DNA of 64,000 nt from the NCBI RefSeq assembly GCF_001969855.1, contig NZ_MRBL01000018.1, positions 1-64,000 on the forward strand. The letters run 5' to 3'. Below are positions 35,069 to 45,745 of the stretch, piece by piece. Under the pieces are notes generated by a model. That model did not search any database, was not told the origin of the DNA, and saw only the letters and a list, made by a program, of their open reading frames with translations. This stretch comes from Bacillus haynesii. Its GTDB lineage: Bacteria > Bacillota > Bacilli > Bacillales > Bacillaceae. Every line of letters begins with the position of its first letter. The first letter of the stretch is position 1. Both the position numbers and the translations under genes were made by a program.

Positions 35069-37483
35069 TTATCCTCTCAATACAGCCTGATACGTATCCT
35101 CAAGTGCCTTCAGCACTTGGTCGTGAACTTTTGTCACTTCTTCTTCGGTCAATGTTTGTTCAGGATTTAAATATTGCAGGCTGAAGGCGACGGACTTCTT
35201 GCCTTCTTCCATGTGCTCGCCTTCGTAGACGTCAAAGACATGGACTTCTTTGAGCCATTTGCCGCCTGCTGTTTTGATGACGTCCTCAAGCTGGCCGGCC
35301 GCTATTTCTTTGTCTACAACAAGCGCGATATCCCGAGTAACAGAAGGATACTTCGGAATCGGTGTATACGTGATCTCCGGTACATCCAATCGAAGGAGCT
35401 CGTGGAGGTCCAGCTCAAACACATACGTATCGCTCAGATCCAGCTCTTTTTCAACTGACGGATGCAGCTGGCCGATGAAGCCGACTAATGAGCCGTTGTG
35501 CAAAATATTGGCCGTCCGCCCAGGATGAAGCTCTTTTCTTTCAGATTGAGCGAACTCGATGCCTTCAGTGATTCCGAGCTTTTCCAACAGACCTTCGACG
35601 ATGCCTTTTACGACGAAGAAATCAACCGGCTTTTTCTCGCCCTGCCAGAGGTTTTTGTGCCACAGGCCTGTCACGGCTCCGGCGACGTGTTCTTTTTCGA
35701 CCGGTTTCGTATATTCTTCGGCTTTCAAGAAAACAGAACCGATCTCATAAAAAGCAGCTGAATCGGCCTGCCTTGCCAAGTTGTATGCGACCGAATCGAG
35801 CAAATTAGGGAGCAGGCTGTGCCTCAGCATGCTTCTTTCCTCGCTCATCGGCAGCGAAAGGATCGTTTTAAACGATTTTTCCAATGCGTAAGCCGTCGCT
35901 TTTTTATCGTTTGTTAATGAGTATGTGATCGCCTGGGAAAGCCCTGCCCCTTCCAGGAAGCGTCTTACTTTTCTGCGCTTGTCCTGATAAGGTGTCAGTC
36001 CGCCCGCAAAGCCTGTCACTTCAGGCAGTGTCGACGGAATGTTATCATATCCGTACAGTCTAGCGACCTCTTCGATCAAGTCTTCTTCAATTGCAATATC
36101 GCCTCTTCTTGATGGAACCGTCACGACCAGCTCACGTTCAGCGTCTTCAACGGCAAAGCCGAGCCTTTCAAAAATGCTGACCATTTCTTCTTTGCTGATG
36201 GACATGCCGAGAACCTTCGTCACTTTATCAACGGAAAGGCGGATGACATTCTCTTTGATGTCAAGATGGTTTTCTTCAACCGTACCTTCCAAGACGGTTC
36301 CTCCGGCATACCGGCTGATCAAATCTGCCGCGCGTTCCGCAGCGAGGCGCACCCGTGCAGGATCGATGCCTTTTTCAAAGCGGACGCTTGATTCGCTGCG
36401 AAGACCGAGGTCTTTTGATGCTTTGCGAACGGTCTGGCCGTTAAAATACGCCGCCTCAAGCAGCACTGTCGCCGTATCTTCGCGGACTTCGGCTTCCGCT
36501 CCGCCCATTACGCCTGCGACAGCCTGCGGAAGAGAACCGTTTGTGATGACAAGATGCTCAAGCGTCAGCGTTCTTTCTTGTTCGTCGAGCGTCGTTATCG
36601 TTTCGTTTTCGTACGCTTTGCGGATGACGACCTCTTTTGAGCCGAAGCGGTCATAATCAAACGCGTGCAGCGGCTGACCGTATTCGAGCAGCACAAAGTT
36701 CGTAATATCGACGACATTGTTGTGCGGTCTGATTCCGGCATTGATCAGCTTCGTCTGCATCCAAAGTGGAGACGGGCCGATTTTGACGTCTTTAATAATT
36801 TTTGCCGCGTATAAAGGATTGGCTTCTGTATCTTCAATTTTGACAGAAATATAGTCCGCCGCTTTTTCGGCGCCTGCCTGATAAGCCGTCTCAGGGAGCT
36901 TGACTTCGCGGCCGAGAATCGCAGCCACTTCATAGGCAACGCCGAGCATGTTCATGGCGTCGGCGCGGTTTGGCGTCAATCCAAGCTCGAGAACCGCATC
37001 GTCGAGCGCCAGGCTTTGAAGGGCGTCCGCACCGGTTTCAGCATCGCCCGGGAAGACGAAGATGCCTTCCGCATATTCTTTCGGCACAAGCTTGCCTTGA
37101 ATGCCAAGCTCCTGCAAAGAGCAGATCATGCCGTTAGACGCTTCCCCGCGGAGCTTCGCTTTTTTGATTTTAAAATTGCCGGGTAATACCGCACCAACCG
37201 TGGCGACGGCTACTTTTTGCCCTCTGTCCACGTTCGGAGCCCCGCAGATGATCTGGACAGGCTCTTCTTCGCCGATATCGACGAGGCATTTGTTTAATTT
37301 GTCAGCGTTCGGATGCTGTTCGCGCTCCAGCACATGTCCGATGACAACGCCTTTCATTCCTTCTCCCTTATATTCGATGCCTTCCACTTCAATTCCGCTT
37401 CTCGTAATCTTTTCAGCGAGAATCTCGGGAGTCATCCCGTCTAAATCCACGTATTCTTGCAGCCATTTATATGAAACAAACAT
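35069..37483 (-). CDS. pheT: Phenylalanine-tRNA ligase beta subunit
   Basis: An 804-residue subunit of the alpha2-beta2 synthetase. It contains an N-terminal tRNA-binding OB domain ([25 protein letters not shown]), the B3/B4 editing domain, the B5 domain and a C-terminal anticodon-binding (FDX-ACB) domain. The final region [19 protein letters not shown] is the part duplicated at 30949-31015. The gene itself is intact to its stop codon. The ATG at 37481-37483 is preferred over a GTG one codon upstream. It follows pheS by 15 bases. Confidence 0.96.
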   Translation of the reverse strand: MFVSYKWLQEYVDLDGMTPEILAEKITRSGIEVEGIEYKGEGMKGVVIGHVLEREQHPNADKLNKCLVDIGEEEPVQIICGAPNVDRGQKVAVATVGAVLPGNFKIKKAKLRGEASNGMICSLQELGIQGKLVPKEYAEGIFVFPGDAETGADALQSLALDDAVLELGLTPNRADAMNMLGVAYEVAAILGREVKLPETAYQAGAEKAADYISVKIEDTEANPLYAAKIIKDVKIGPSPLWMQTKLINAGIRPHNNVVDITNFVLLEYGQPLHAFDYDRFGSKEVVIRKAYENETITTLDEQERTLTLEHLVITNGSLPQAVAGVMGGAEAEVREDTATVLLEAAYFNGQTVRKASKDLGLRSESSVRFEKGIDPARVRLAAERAADLISRYAGGTVLEGTVEENHLDIKENVIRLSVDKVTKVLGMSISKEEMVSIFERLGFAVEDAERELVVTVPSRRGDIAIEEDLIEEVARLYGYDNIPSTLPEVTGFAGGLTPYQDKRRKVRRFLEGAGLSQAITYSLTNDKKATAYALEKSFKTILSLPMSEERSMLRHSLLPNLLDSVAYNLARQADSAAFYEIGSVFLKAEEYTKPVEKEHVAGAVTGLWHKNLWQGEKKPVDFFVVKGIVEGLLEKLGITEGIEFAQSERKELHPGRTANILHNGSLVGFIGQLHPSVEKELDLSDTYVFELDLHELLRLDVPEITYTPIPKYPSVTRDIALVVDKEIAAGQLEDVIKTAGGKWLKEVHVFDVYEGEHMEEGKKSVAFSLQYLNPEQTLTEEEVTKVHDQVLKALEDTYQAVLRG
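35077..35143. repeat. Right copy of 67-bp direct repeat (within pheT)
   Basis: The in-gene copy, matching 30949-31015 at 66 of 67 positions. Together the copies bracket about 4.06 kb containing the bacteriocin cluster. Confidence 0.95.
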
Positions 37484-37498
37484 CACGCGTCCTCCTCT

Positions 37499-38533
37499 TT
37501 AAGCCTGTTTAAATTGAGATAAAAATCTGACATCGTTCGTATAGAAATGACGAATATCGTCAATGCCGTACTTCAGCATTGCGATCCGTTCAACACCCAT
37601 CCCAAAAGCAAATCCCTGATATTGTTTGGAATCGAATCCGGCCATTTCGAGCACGTTCGGATGCACCATTCCGGCGCCGAGAATTTCGATCCAGCCCGTT
37701 TGTTTACAAACGGAACAGCCTTTGCCTCCGCATTTAAAGCAGGAAACATCGACTTCGACAGACGGCTCTGTAAACGGGAAGAAGCTTGGACGCAGTCTGA
37801 TTTCGCGCTCTTCACCGAACATCTTTTTCGCGACCGTTTCAAGGGTTCCTTTTAAGTCGCTCATGCTGATATTGCGGTCAACGCAGAGCCCTTCAATCTG
37901 CATAAACTGATGGGAGTGTGTCGCATCATCGTTGTCGCGGCGGTACACTTTGCCGGGGCAGATGATTTTGACAGGGCCTTTGCCTTTATGCTTTTCCATC
38001 GTGCGCGTCTGAACAGGAGACGTCTGCGTTCTCATCAGCGTATCTTCCGTAATATAAAAGCTGTCTTGCATATCGCGGGCCGGATGCTCTTTCGGAAGGT
38101 TGAGCGCTTCGAAGTTATAATAGTCGGTTTCCACTTCAGGACCCTCTTCCACCGAATATCCCATGCTGATAAACAAGTCTTCGATTTCTTCAATAACGAT
38201 CGTCAGCGGATGCCGTGCTCCTGTTTTCACAGGGCTTCCCGGAAGCGTCACGTCAATCGTCTGCTCTTTCAGCTTCCTTTTCACTTCTTCTTCCTCAAGG
38301 CGGGCATTTTTTTCAGCAATCGCCGCGGCGATTTTCTCTCTTACTTCGTTCGCCAAGGCGCCCATTTTCGGCCTTTCTTCAGCGGACAGCTTTCCCATTC
38401 CCCGAAGCACTTCTGTGATCGGTCCCTTTTTTCCCAGGTACGCAACGCGGACATCGTTGACTTCTTTTAATGAACCAGCGGCTTCCACTTTTTCAACCGC
38501 TTCTTTCTCAAGCCGTTTCAGCTCTTCCTGCAT
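37499..38533 (-). CDS. pheS: Phenylalanine-tRNA ligase alpha subunit
   Basis: A 344-residue catalytic subunit. An N-terminal coiled coil (1-85) binds tRNA. Class II motif 2 lies in [28 protein letters not shown], and motif 3 is [19 protein letters not shown] Cys-rich segment ([12 protein letters not shown]) is a feature of Bacillus PheS. The ATG at 38531-38533 follows a strong AAGGAGG box; the longer open frame lies in the leader. The T-box leader upstream senses uncharged tRNA-Phe. Confidence 0.96.
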   Translation of the reverse strand: MQEELKRLEKEAVEKVEAAGSLKEVNDVRVAYLGKKGPITEVLRGMGKLSAEERPKMGALANEVREKIAAAIAEKNARLEEEEVKRKLKEQTIDVTLPGSPVKTGARHPLTIVIEEIEDLFISMGYSVEEGPEVETDYYNFEALNLPKEHPARDMQDSFYITEDTLMRTQTSPVQTRTMEKHKGKGPVKIICPGKVYRRDNDDATHSHQFMQIEGLCVDRNISMSDLKGTLETVAKKMFGEEREIRLRPSFFPFTEPSVEVDVSCFKCGGKGCSVCKQTGWIEILGAGMVHPNVLEMAGFDSKQYQGFAFGMGVERIAMLKYGIDDIRHFYTNDVRFLSQFKQA

Positions 38534-38582
38534 CTTAAAAACTCCTCCTTTTATGTAGCAACCTGTTTTTTTAGGCAATAAA

Positions 38583-38612
38583 AAAAGCCCCTTTCATATT
38601 GAAAGGGACGAA
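38583..38612 (-). terminator. T-box terminator of pheST
   Basis: CCCTTTCAATATGAAAGGGGC followed by a T run on the minus strand, just downstream of the T-box motif. It competes with the antiterminator. Confidence 0.8.
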
Positions 38613-38865
38613 TTGTGGCCGTGGTACCACCCTTTTTTAAAACAAAGCAAAAAAGCTTTGCTGCTTACTTCATTGGCATAACGGAATGAATCCGGTTCAC
38701 CTTTACACATCCCTTGAGAGACGCGGTCCCGGTGACAACTCAAGAGGTGAAGCGTTTTTCCGGCCTGTCATAAAAATGCTTGCAGTCTAAGGCATTTTCT
38801 CCCTTAATGACGGCATGTGAAAAAACGGAGCCTCTATCACTGTTTTTAAACATATTACATTCATT
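38584..38865 (-). promoter_or_regulatory. T-box leader of pheST
   Basis: The minus strand contains the T-box core GGGTGGTACCACGG (38619-38632), which pairs with the tRNA acceptor end. A long stem I region upstream has AGGGAGAAAATGCC near 38800. A TTC triplet, the Phe codon, occurs in GGATTCATTCCG near 38690 and in the stem region; which copy is the specifier I could not fix. Uncharged tRNA-Phe should favour read-through into pheS. Confidence 0.9.
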
Positions 38866-38895
38866 ATAGTGAAATACATGGTCCTGTGCAACCGG

Positions 38896-39642
38896 TTATC
38901 CGCGGAGATGATAAAGAAGGACCGCGGCTGCGGCCGCCACATTCAGCGACTCCGCTTTTCCGTAGATCGGAACGTACAGATTTTGGTCAGTCTGTGCGAG
39001 GAGTGCCGGGTCGACCCCAGATCCTTCGTTTCCGATCAATAGCGCAAATGACTGTGACGGCTCCGCTTCTCTAAATGGCACGGCATCCTGCAAGGCTGTG
39101 CCGTAAACCGGGACGCTTTTTCCCTTCAGCTCTTCAATCAGCTCTGAAAGCTCGCATTTTAAAATCGGAATGTGAAAATGCGAGCCTTGAGCTGACCTGA
39201 GCGTTTTGGCATTGTATGGGTCGACAGTCCCTTGCCCGATAACAACGGCATCGATCCCCGCCGCGTCTGCCGTCCGGATGATCGTCCCTAAATTGCCCGG
39301 ATCTTGCACAGCATCCGCTAGCAGCAGCTTTTCGTATTGAAAAGGTCTGCTTTCGGGCATTCGGCATACAGCGGCGACAGCCTGAGGCGTCTCCGTTTCG
39401 GCAATCGCTAAAAAAGCATCGGCGCTCAAAATATAGCGGGCAACAGACTCATCAATCATAGCCGGGAAGTCCGCTTCGTCTGCGACCATGATTTCTTTCA
39501 CAACACCCGGTGTCTTCAGCGCTTCCTCAACGAGATGCTCGCCTTCTATTAAGAAAGTATTGGTTTTTGTCCGCTCTTTTTTTGCGTGAAGTTTTTTCCA
39601 ATCCTTCACTTTTTGATTTTTGGCAGATTCAATTCGTTTCAA
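38896..39642 (-). CDS. ysgA: YsgA, SpoU-family RNA 2'-O-methyltransferase
   Basis: A 248-residue TrmH/SpoU enzyme. The N-terminal substrate-binding domain carries FLIEGEHLVEEAL. The catalytic knot contains DPGNLGTIIRTADAAG, LLIGNEGSGVDP and VPIYGKAESLNVAAAAAVLLY, the three SpoU motifs. It methylates rRNA or tRNA ribose; the target base is not known from sequence. The start is a TTG at 39640-39642 with AAAGGAG ten bases upstream; the longer open frame lacks a ribosome site. Confidence 0.9.
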   Translation of the reverse strand: MKRIESAKNQKVKDWKKLHAKKERTKTNTFLIEGEHLVEEALKTPGVVKEIMVADEADFPAMIDESVARYILSADAFLAIAETETPQAVAAVCRMPESRPFQYEKLLLADAVQDPGNLGTIIRTADAAGIDAVVIGQGTVDPYNAKTLRSAQGSHFHIPILKCELSELIEELKGKSVPVYGTALQDAVPFREAEPSQSFALLIGNEGSGVDPALLAQTDQNLYVPIYGKAESLNVAAAAAVLLYHLRG

Positions 39643-39759
39643 ATCGTTTTGACTCCTTTTGTCTCGCAATAGTCACATTATATCTCATCAATGATACATA
39701 ATAAACCCGAAAGCGAGGCAGAATATAGAAAATCAGATGATGAAATGGAGTGAAAAATG

Positions 39760-39972
39760 ATGGATTTGAATTTGCGCCATGCCGTTATTGCCAATGTATC
39801 AGGAAACTCGCAAGAAGAGCTTGAGCATACGATTGTCGATGCGATCCAAAGCGGTGAAGAAAAAATGCTTCCGGGGTTGGGTGTGTTGTTCGAGGTCATC
39901 TGGCAGCACGCAACTGAATCAGACAAAACCGAAATGCTCGAGACATTGGAACAAGGATTAAAAACAAAATAA
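39760..39972 (+). CDS. sspI: Small acid-soluble spore protein I
   Basis: A 70-residue minor SASP of the spore core, nearly identical in pattern to B. subtilis SspI ([34 protein letters not shown]). It is expressed in the forespore under sigG; a possible -35 TGATAC lies near 39690 but I could not fix the -10. ATG codons occur at 39757 and 39760; the second has the better spacing from GGAGTG. The gene is monocistronic and divergent from ysgA. Confidence 0.93.
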   Translation: MDLNLRHAVIANVSGNSQEELEHTIVDAIQSGEEKMLPGLGVLFEVIWQHATESDKTEMLETLEQGLKTK

Positions 39973-40005
39973 ACCGGCGGCCTGAAACGGCCCCGGTTTA
40001 TTTGA

Positions 40006-41802
40006 TCATCCAGGAATTGAAGGCTCCATCCGCAAAGCCGGATCGCGCCAAATCTCCGTCCATTTTTTAATGGCAGCCGCCATGATCACCAGTCCCAACA
40101 GCAACATAATGATTGATAAAATGCCGTTTAAAACGCTGAAACCGGCAGCTTCCGCATTAAAATAAACGTTTTTGATCATCCAGTATCCCGCATAGTTGAC
40201 CGTTACATACAAATAAGCGAGCGGAATGAGACATGTCAGCATATAACGCCGTTTGTCCGCAATTTTTAAAATGACCGTCGCTCCGATAATTAAACCGACG
40301 GATGCCATCAGCTGGTTGGATACGCCAAACAGCGCCCAAATCGAGCTGATATCGCCTGAATATAGCAAATACCCCCACATGAAACAGGCAAGGGCGCTCG
40401 CTGCGACCGAACCCGGAAGCCAGTCCGTTTTTTTCAGCGGTTTGTACACTTCCCCGAAAAAGTCTTGAATCAAATAACGGGCCACCCTTGTACCGGCATC
40501 GATCGCCGTTAAAATAAAGACGGCTTCAAACATGATGACAAATTGAAAAAAGTAAGAGGCCAAATGGCTGAAAAACGGAATATCCGTAAAAATATACGCC
40601 ATGCCGACGGCAAGGGTAACAGCTCCGCCTGTTCTTCCTTCAAGATCGAGACCGATTTCGCGGCTGAGTTCAGGCAGGTGGACGACATTCATACCAAGCG
40701 TCCGAAAGACTTCCGGTGAACTGTTGATGGCAAAATAATCGCCCGGCTGCAAGGCCGTTGCCGCGATCAAAGCCATGATGCCGACAAGACACTCAACGAG
40801 CATCGCCCCGAAGCCGACGAATTTCATGTCGCTCCACTTATCAAGCATCTTCGGCGTCGTGCCTGAACCGACAAACGCATGGAAGCCGGAAATCGCCCCG
40901 CAGGCGATCGTAATTGAAATGAACGGCCAGACCGGACCAGGCGAAACAGGTCCCCCTCCCCCCGTGAACTCGGTAAACGCCGGAAACGGAATCGCCGGAT
41001 TGACGACGAAAACCCCGGCAATCAAAGCGATAAACACTCCGATTTTCATAAAGCTGCTCAAATAATCGCGCGGTGCGAGCAGCAGCCAGACAGGGAGCGC
41101 CGCTGCAAAAAATGCATAAATAGGAAGTGCGACAGCAAGCGTTTTCGTATCGAGCGTCAAAGCGTCTCCAAGCGGCGTCTCCGCGATGGACGGTCCGATG
41201 AAGACACCGGCCATCAGCAAAATAAATCCGCCGGTTGACGCTAATTTTAAGTTGCCTGTCTTTTTATAAAATAAGCCGACCCCCATCGCGATCGGAATTG
41301 TAATCGCAACGGCGAACGTCCCCCACGGATTGCGTTCAAGCGCATGAAGTACAACCATCGACAGCCCTGCCATCGTGATCGTAATAATAAACAGCATCGC
41401 AAGCCCCGTGCAAAATCCCGCAACAGGCCCGAGCTCTTCTTTCGCCACTTCTGAAAGCGACTTTCCCTTCCTCCGCATGGACGCAAACAAAACGACAATA
41501 TCATGCACGGCTCCCCCGATCACCGCTCCGATCAAGAGCCACAACAGCCCCGGCAAGTAGCCGAACTGCGCCGCTAAAATCGGCCCGACAAGCGGCCCTG
41601 CGGCTGCGATGGCCGCAAAGTGGTGGCCGAAAGACACCCATTTGTTCGTCGGCACATAATCTTTGCCGTCTTTCTGGAGATGGGCAGGAGTCGGCTTGTC
41701 ATCATCAACCTTCAACACTTTCACCATCATAAATGTTCCGTACAAACGATAGGCGATCGCCAAAATACAGATGGAAGCGATCACAATTGTTATTGCATTC
41801 AT
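40006..41802 (-). CDS. cstA: CstA carbon-starvation transporter
   Basis: A 598-residue protein with about 16 membrane helices. CstA-family features include FGHHFAAIAAAGPLVGPILAAQFGYLPG near the start, GAVIGGAVHDIVVL, and ISGFHAFVGSGTTPKML. Homologues import peptides, or pyruvate in enterobacteria, when carbon is scarce. A cre-like site lies 48 bases upstream, suggesting repression by CcpA. Monocistronic. Confidence 0.93.
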   Translation of the reverse strand: MNAITIVIASICILAIAYRLYGTFMMVKVLKVDDDKPTPAHLQKDGKDYVPTNKWVSFGHHFAAIAAAGPLVGPILAAQFGYLPGLLWLLIGAVIGGAVHDIVVLFASMRRKGKSLSEVAKEELGPVAGFCTGLAMLFIITITMAGLSMVVLHALERNPWGTFAVAITIPIAMGVGLFYKKTGNLKLASTGGFILLMAGVFIGPSIAETPLGDALTLDTKTLAVALPIYAFFAAALPVWLLLAPRDYLSSFMKIGVFIALIAGVFVVNPAIPFPAFTEFTGGGGPVSPGPVWPFISITIACGAISGFHAFVGSGTTPKMLDKWSDMKFVGFGAMLVECLVGIMALIAATALQPGDYFAINSSPEVFRTLGMNVVHLPELSREIGLDLEGRTGGAVTLAVGMAYIFTDIPFFSHLASYFFQFVIMFEAVFILTAIDAGTRVARYLIQDFFGEVYKPLKKTDWLPGSVAASALACFMWGYLLYSGDISSIWALFGVSNQLMASVGLIIGATVILKIADKRRYMLTCLIPLAYLYVTVNYAGYWMIKNVYFNAEAAGFSVLNGILSIIMLLLGLVIMAAAIKKWTEIWRDPALRMEPSIPG

Positions 41803-41849
41803 CCAATTCCTCCCCCCTTTGTTTCTTTTTTAACATATCTCATATTTTT

Positions 41850-41863
41850 TGTAAGCGCAATCA
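41850..41863. promoter_or_regulatory. cre-like catabolite operator upstream of cstA
   Basis: TGTAAGCGCAATCA matches the CcpA consensus TGWAANCGNTNWCA at all but one position. It lies between cstA and the candidate small RNA. Confidence 0.6.
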
Positions 41864-41916
41864 TCTTTTTATGCGAAGTTTTCAATCAGCTGCTTTTCCT
41901 GCAACTAAAAACCGAG

Positions 41917-41945
41917 TTGACAAATAGGAATAATGAGAATAAAAT
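41917..41945 (+). promoter_or_regulatory. Sigma-A promoter of a candidate small RNA
   Basis: TTGACA (41917-41922), a 17-base spacer, and TAAAAT (41940-41945) on the plus strand. No plus-strand gene lies downstream before a terminator. Confidence 0.7.
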
Positions 41946-41951
41946 AAACAC

Positions 41952-42013
41952 AAGCTTCATCTGCTGCCTTTTTAAGGTAATTGGCGGGTATCATCGGATA
42001 TCCGCCCTTTTTC
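41952..42013 (+). ncRNA. Candidate small RNA between cstA and a membrane gene
   Basis: A consensus promoter predicts a start near 41952. An intrinsic terminator GGCGGGTATC-ATC-GGATATCCGCC-CTTTTTC follows at 41983-42013. The transcript would be about 62 bases and contains no start codon with a ribosome site. The 5' part has a pyrimidine-rich CTGCTGCCTTTTT that could pair with ribosome sites. No known RNA family is recognised; expression is unproven. The hairpin is oriented wrongly for the minus-strand gene that ends at 42016. Confidence 0.55.
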
Positions 42014-42015
42014 TT

Positions 42016-42292
42016 TCAGCATAACGGAACAACATAAAAATGAACGGCCACCACGAGAATAAATGCCGCGGATCCCGCGATTCGACCGGCGGTTGTCGTG
42101 ACAAACGAAGCTGAAAAATGGCGTGACAGCGAATAAAACAACACGGTGCCGATGAAAATAAAACCCGCCGCTAAAAGCGGGTGATCAAAAGACCGGACCC
42201 TATCGATGACCGCTGTGATAAACAGAAGCCAAAGGTATGCTAAAAATGCGTACATCAAAAAAACAGTATGCAGTCGAAAAAAACGTCTTCAT
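42016..42292 (-). pseudogene. Small membrane protein gene with frameshift in an A7/T7 run
   Basis: A strong GGGAGGAGG box precedes ATG at 42290-42292, which reads MKTFF and then leaves frame. Removing one base from the T7 run (42277-42283 on the plus strand, A7) joins MKTFFRLHTVFLMYAFLAYL smoothly to the long frame ending at 42016. The joined product is about 91 residues with three membrane helices. The uninterrupted frame alone starts at MMYAFL without a ribosome site. Either this is a decayed gene, a slippage-controlled gene or a base-call error. Family not recognised. Confidence 0.65.
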
Positions 42293-42352
42293 AGATCCTC
42301 CTCCCGTTTTATCTTATTCTTCGGCATATTTGCGGAAGCCTTTTTTCATCTA

Positions 42353-42382
42353 AAAAAACCGGCCTCTCCGGGCCGGTTTTTC
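42353..42382 (-). terminator. Terminator of the ara operon (after abfA)
   Basis: AACCGGCCC-GGAGA-GGCCGGTTTTTTT hairpin following the abfA stop codon. Confidence 0.85.
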
Positions 42383-42384
42383 AA

Positions 42385-43908
<1,524 letters not shown>

Positions 43909-43928
43909 TCAAGATGATATATAGTGGA

Positions 43929-44771
43929 TCAGCCTTTAATTCCGCCCGCCGTCAAACCTGATATAAAATACTTCTGGAAGAACAGGAAGATGAGAATCAC
44001 AGGCAGAATCGCCAGCACAGAACCCGAAATCAACATGTCATAATTGTTCCCGTACGGACTGAGCAAAGCGGACAGCCCGATTGGTAGCGTAAACATTTCT
44101 TTCGATCGTAAAACGATCAGCGGCCATAAGAAGTTGTTCCAGCTATTTAAGGATTGAAGAATGATCATCGCTCCAAATGCCGGCTTCATCAAGGGCGCCA
44201 TAATTCTGAAGTAAATGCCGAACTCTGTACAGCCGTCCATTCTCGCGGAATCAAGCAAATCTCTCGGCAAGCCAAGCGCATACTGTCTGAAGAAAAACAC
44301 GGCGACAGGTGAAACGATAAACGGCAGGATCACGCCGGCGTAAGTGTCGACAATATGCAGAGAAACCGTCATTTTAAATAAAGGCAGCATAAGAATTTCG
44401 ATCGGCACCATCATGATGAGGAGCACGGCTACAAACAAGAGATTTTTTCCTTTAAAGTCGTAGACGGCAAGCCCGTATCCGACCATTGAAGAAAACAAGA
44501 GCGTCAACACGGTGGAAATGACCACGAGAATCAAGCTGTTCGAAAACCATTGAAAATAAATGCTTCCTCCGTTAAACAAGTAAGTGTAATTGTCAAGGCT
44601 CAAGATTTCAGGGCTCAGTTTTAAATTCAATCCGAAGCGCAGCAATTCCGAAGATGGCTTGAGCGAGCCGAGCAATAGGCAGAAGAGCGGAAACACAAAC
44701 AAAAAACTTAATATCGCAAACAGCAGAAACAGAGCGATTTTCGCAATGTTAAGGCCTCCGGCAGGACGCAT
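43929..44771 (-). CDS. araQ: Arabino-oligosaccharide ABC permease AraQ
   Basis: A 280-residue inner membrane permease with six helices and the EAA-type loop DSARMDGCTEFGIYFRIMAPLMKP that contacts the ATPase. It pairs with AraP. No ATPase is in the operon; in B. subtilis the shared MsmX ATPase energises it. Start and araP stop overlap (TAATG). Confidence 0.94.
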   Translation of the reverse strand: MRPAGGLNIAKIALFLLFAILSFLFVFPLFCLLLGSLKPSSELLRFGLNLKLSPEILSLDNYTYLFNGGSIYFQWFSNSLILVVISTVLTLLFSSMVGYGLAVYDFKGKNLLFVAVLLIMMVPIEILMLPLFKMTVSLHIVDTYAGVILPFIVSPVAVFFFRQYALGLPRDLLDSARMDGCTEFGIYFRIMAPLMKPAFGAMIILQSLNSWNNFLWPLIVLRSKEMFTLPIGLSALLSPYGNNYDMLISGSVLAILPVILIFLFFQKYFISGLTAGGIKG

Positions 44772-45715
44772 TAATAGCCCTCCTTTTTAAATGATCCAGA
44801 CAGCTTTAACGAAATGAGGCTGCAGATGAAAATGATGATCAAGAGCACGATGCCGAGCGCTGACCCGTAGCCCATGTTGTTGTAGGCAAGGCCCTGTTGA
44901 TAAATGTATCCGACCATCGTCAGGCCGATGTTGCCCGGAGAGTTGTTCTGCCACAGCACATAGCTTTCTTCAAACATCCGGAAGCCGCCGATGATGCTGA
45001 TCGTCAGCACGTAGACGCTGACGGGCTTTAAAAACGGAAGCGTAATATGGTAAAACTTCTTGAACGTGCCTGCGCCGTCGATTTCGGCAGCTTCGTACAA
45101 TTCTTTCGGAACGTTCTGCAAGCCCGCCAAAAAGTACAGGACATTGATCCCCATCCATCTCCAGGATGCGAGCATCACCATTAAAAACATGCCGGTATGT
45201 TCATTGTTCAGCCAGTTGTACGGCGAAGCTCCGAGCTTAGCCAATATCGAATTCGCCAGCGATGTATCCATTTCTCCAAAAATCAGCCTGAAAATAATTC
45301 CCGCCACAATGGTTGAAGTCAGAGCCGGGATGAATAAAGCCGATTTGAACACGTTTTTAAACTTTACGAGTTTAGAATCTAAAAAGACTGCCAGAATAAG
45401 AGGAACAGGTATTAAAATCAGCAATGTCCAAAAGGTGTATTTTACGGTGTTGAGTAGTGCGGTATAGAATGTAGGATTGTTTAATGCTTTATAGTTCTCC
45501 ATCCCGATGAAGCGGACTTCCCCGGGGAGAATGCTTTGAAAGCTCATGATGACAACGCTGATAAGCGGATAAAGAAAAAATATGCAAAAGGAGAGTACAA
45601 AAGGTGCTGTAAAAATGTAAGGTGCGGCTTTTGCTGAATATAATAAACGTCTGATCTTTCCTTTTCTGCTCACCGGCGGAAACGAATGCACTGTATCTGT
45701 TTTAACAGTCTTCAA
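44771..45715 (-). CDS. araP: Arabino-oligosaccharide ABC permease AraP
   Basis: A 314-residue permease with a cytoplasmic N-terminal tail, six helices and a complete EAA loop (YEAAEIDGAGTFKKFYHITLPFLKP). It forms the membrane channel with AraQ and receives substrate from AraN. It sits 30 bases after araN and shares one base with araQ. Confidence 0.94.
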   Translation of the reverse strand: MKTVKTDTVHSFPPVSRKGKIRRLLYSAKAAPYIFTAPFVLSFCIFFLYPLISVVIMSFQSILPGEVRFIGMENYKALNNPTFYTALLNTVKYTFWTLLILIPVPLILAVFLDSKLVKFKNVFKSALFIPALTSTIVAGIIFRLIFGEMDTSLANSILAKLGASPYNWLNNEHTGMFLMVMLASWRWMGINVLYFLAGLQNVPKELYEAAEIDGAGTFKKFYHITLPFLKPVSVYVLTISIIGGFRMFEESYVLWQNNSPGNIGLTMVGYIYQQGLAYNNMGYGSALGIVLLIIIFICSLISLKLSGSFKKEGY

Positions 45716-45745
45716 GTTATCGCCTCGCTTTACAGTAATGAAAGA

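Noticed and set aside
39757-39759. First of two adjacent ATG codons as the sspI start
   Set aside because: The second ATG has better ribosome-site spacing and matches the B. subtilis start MDLNLRH.
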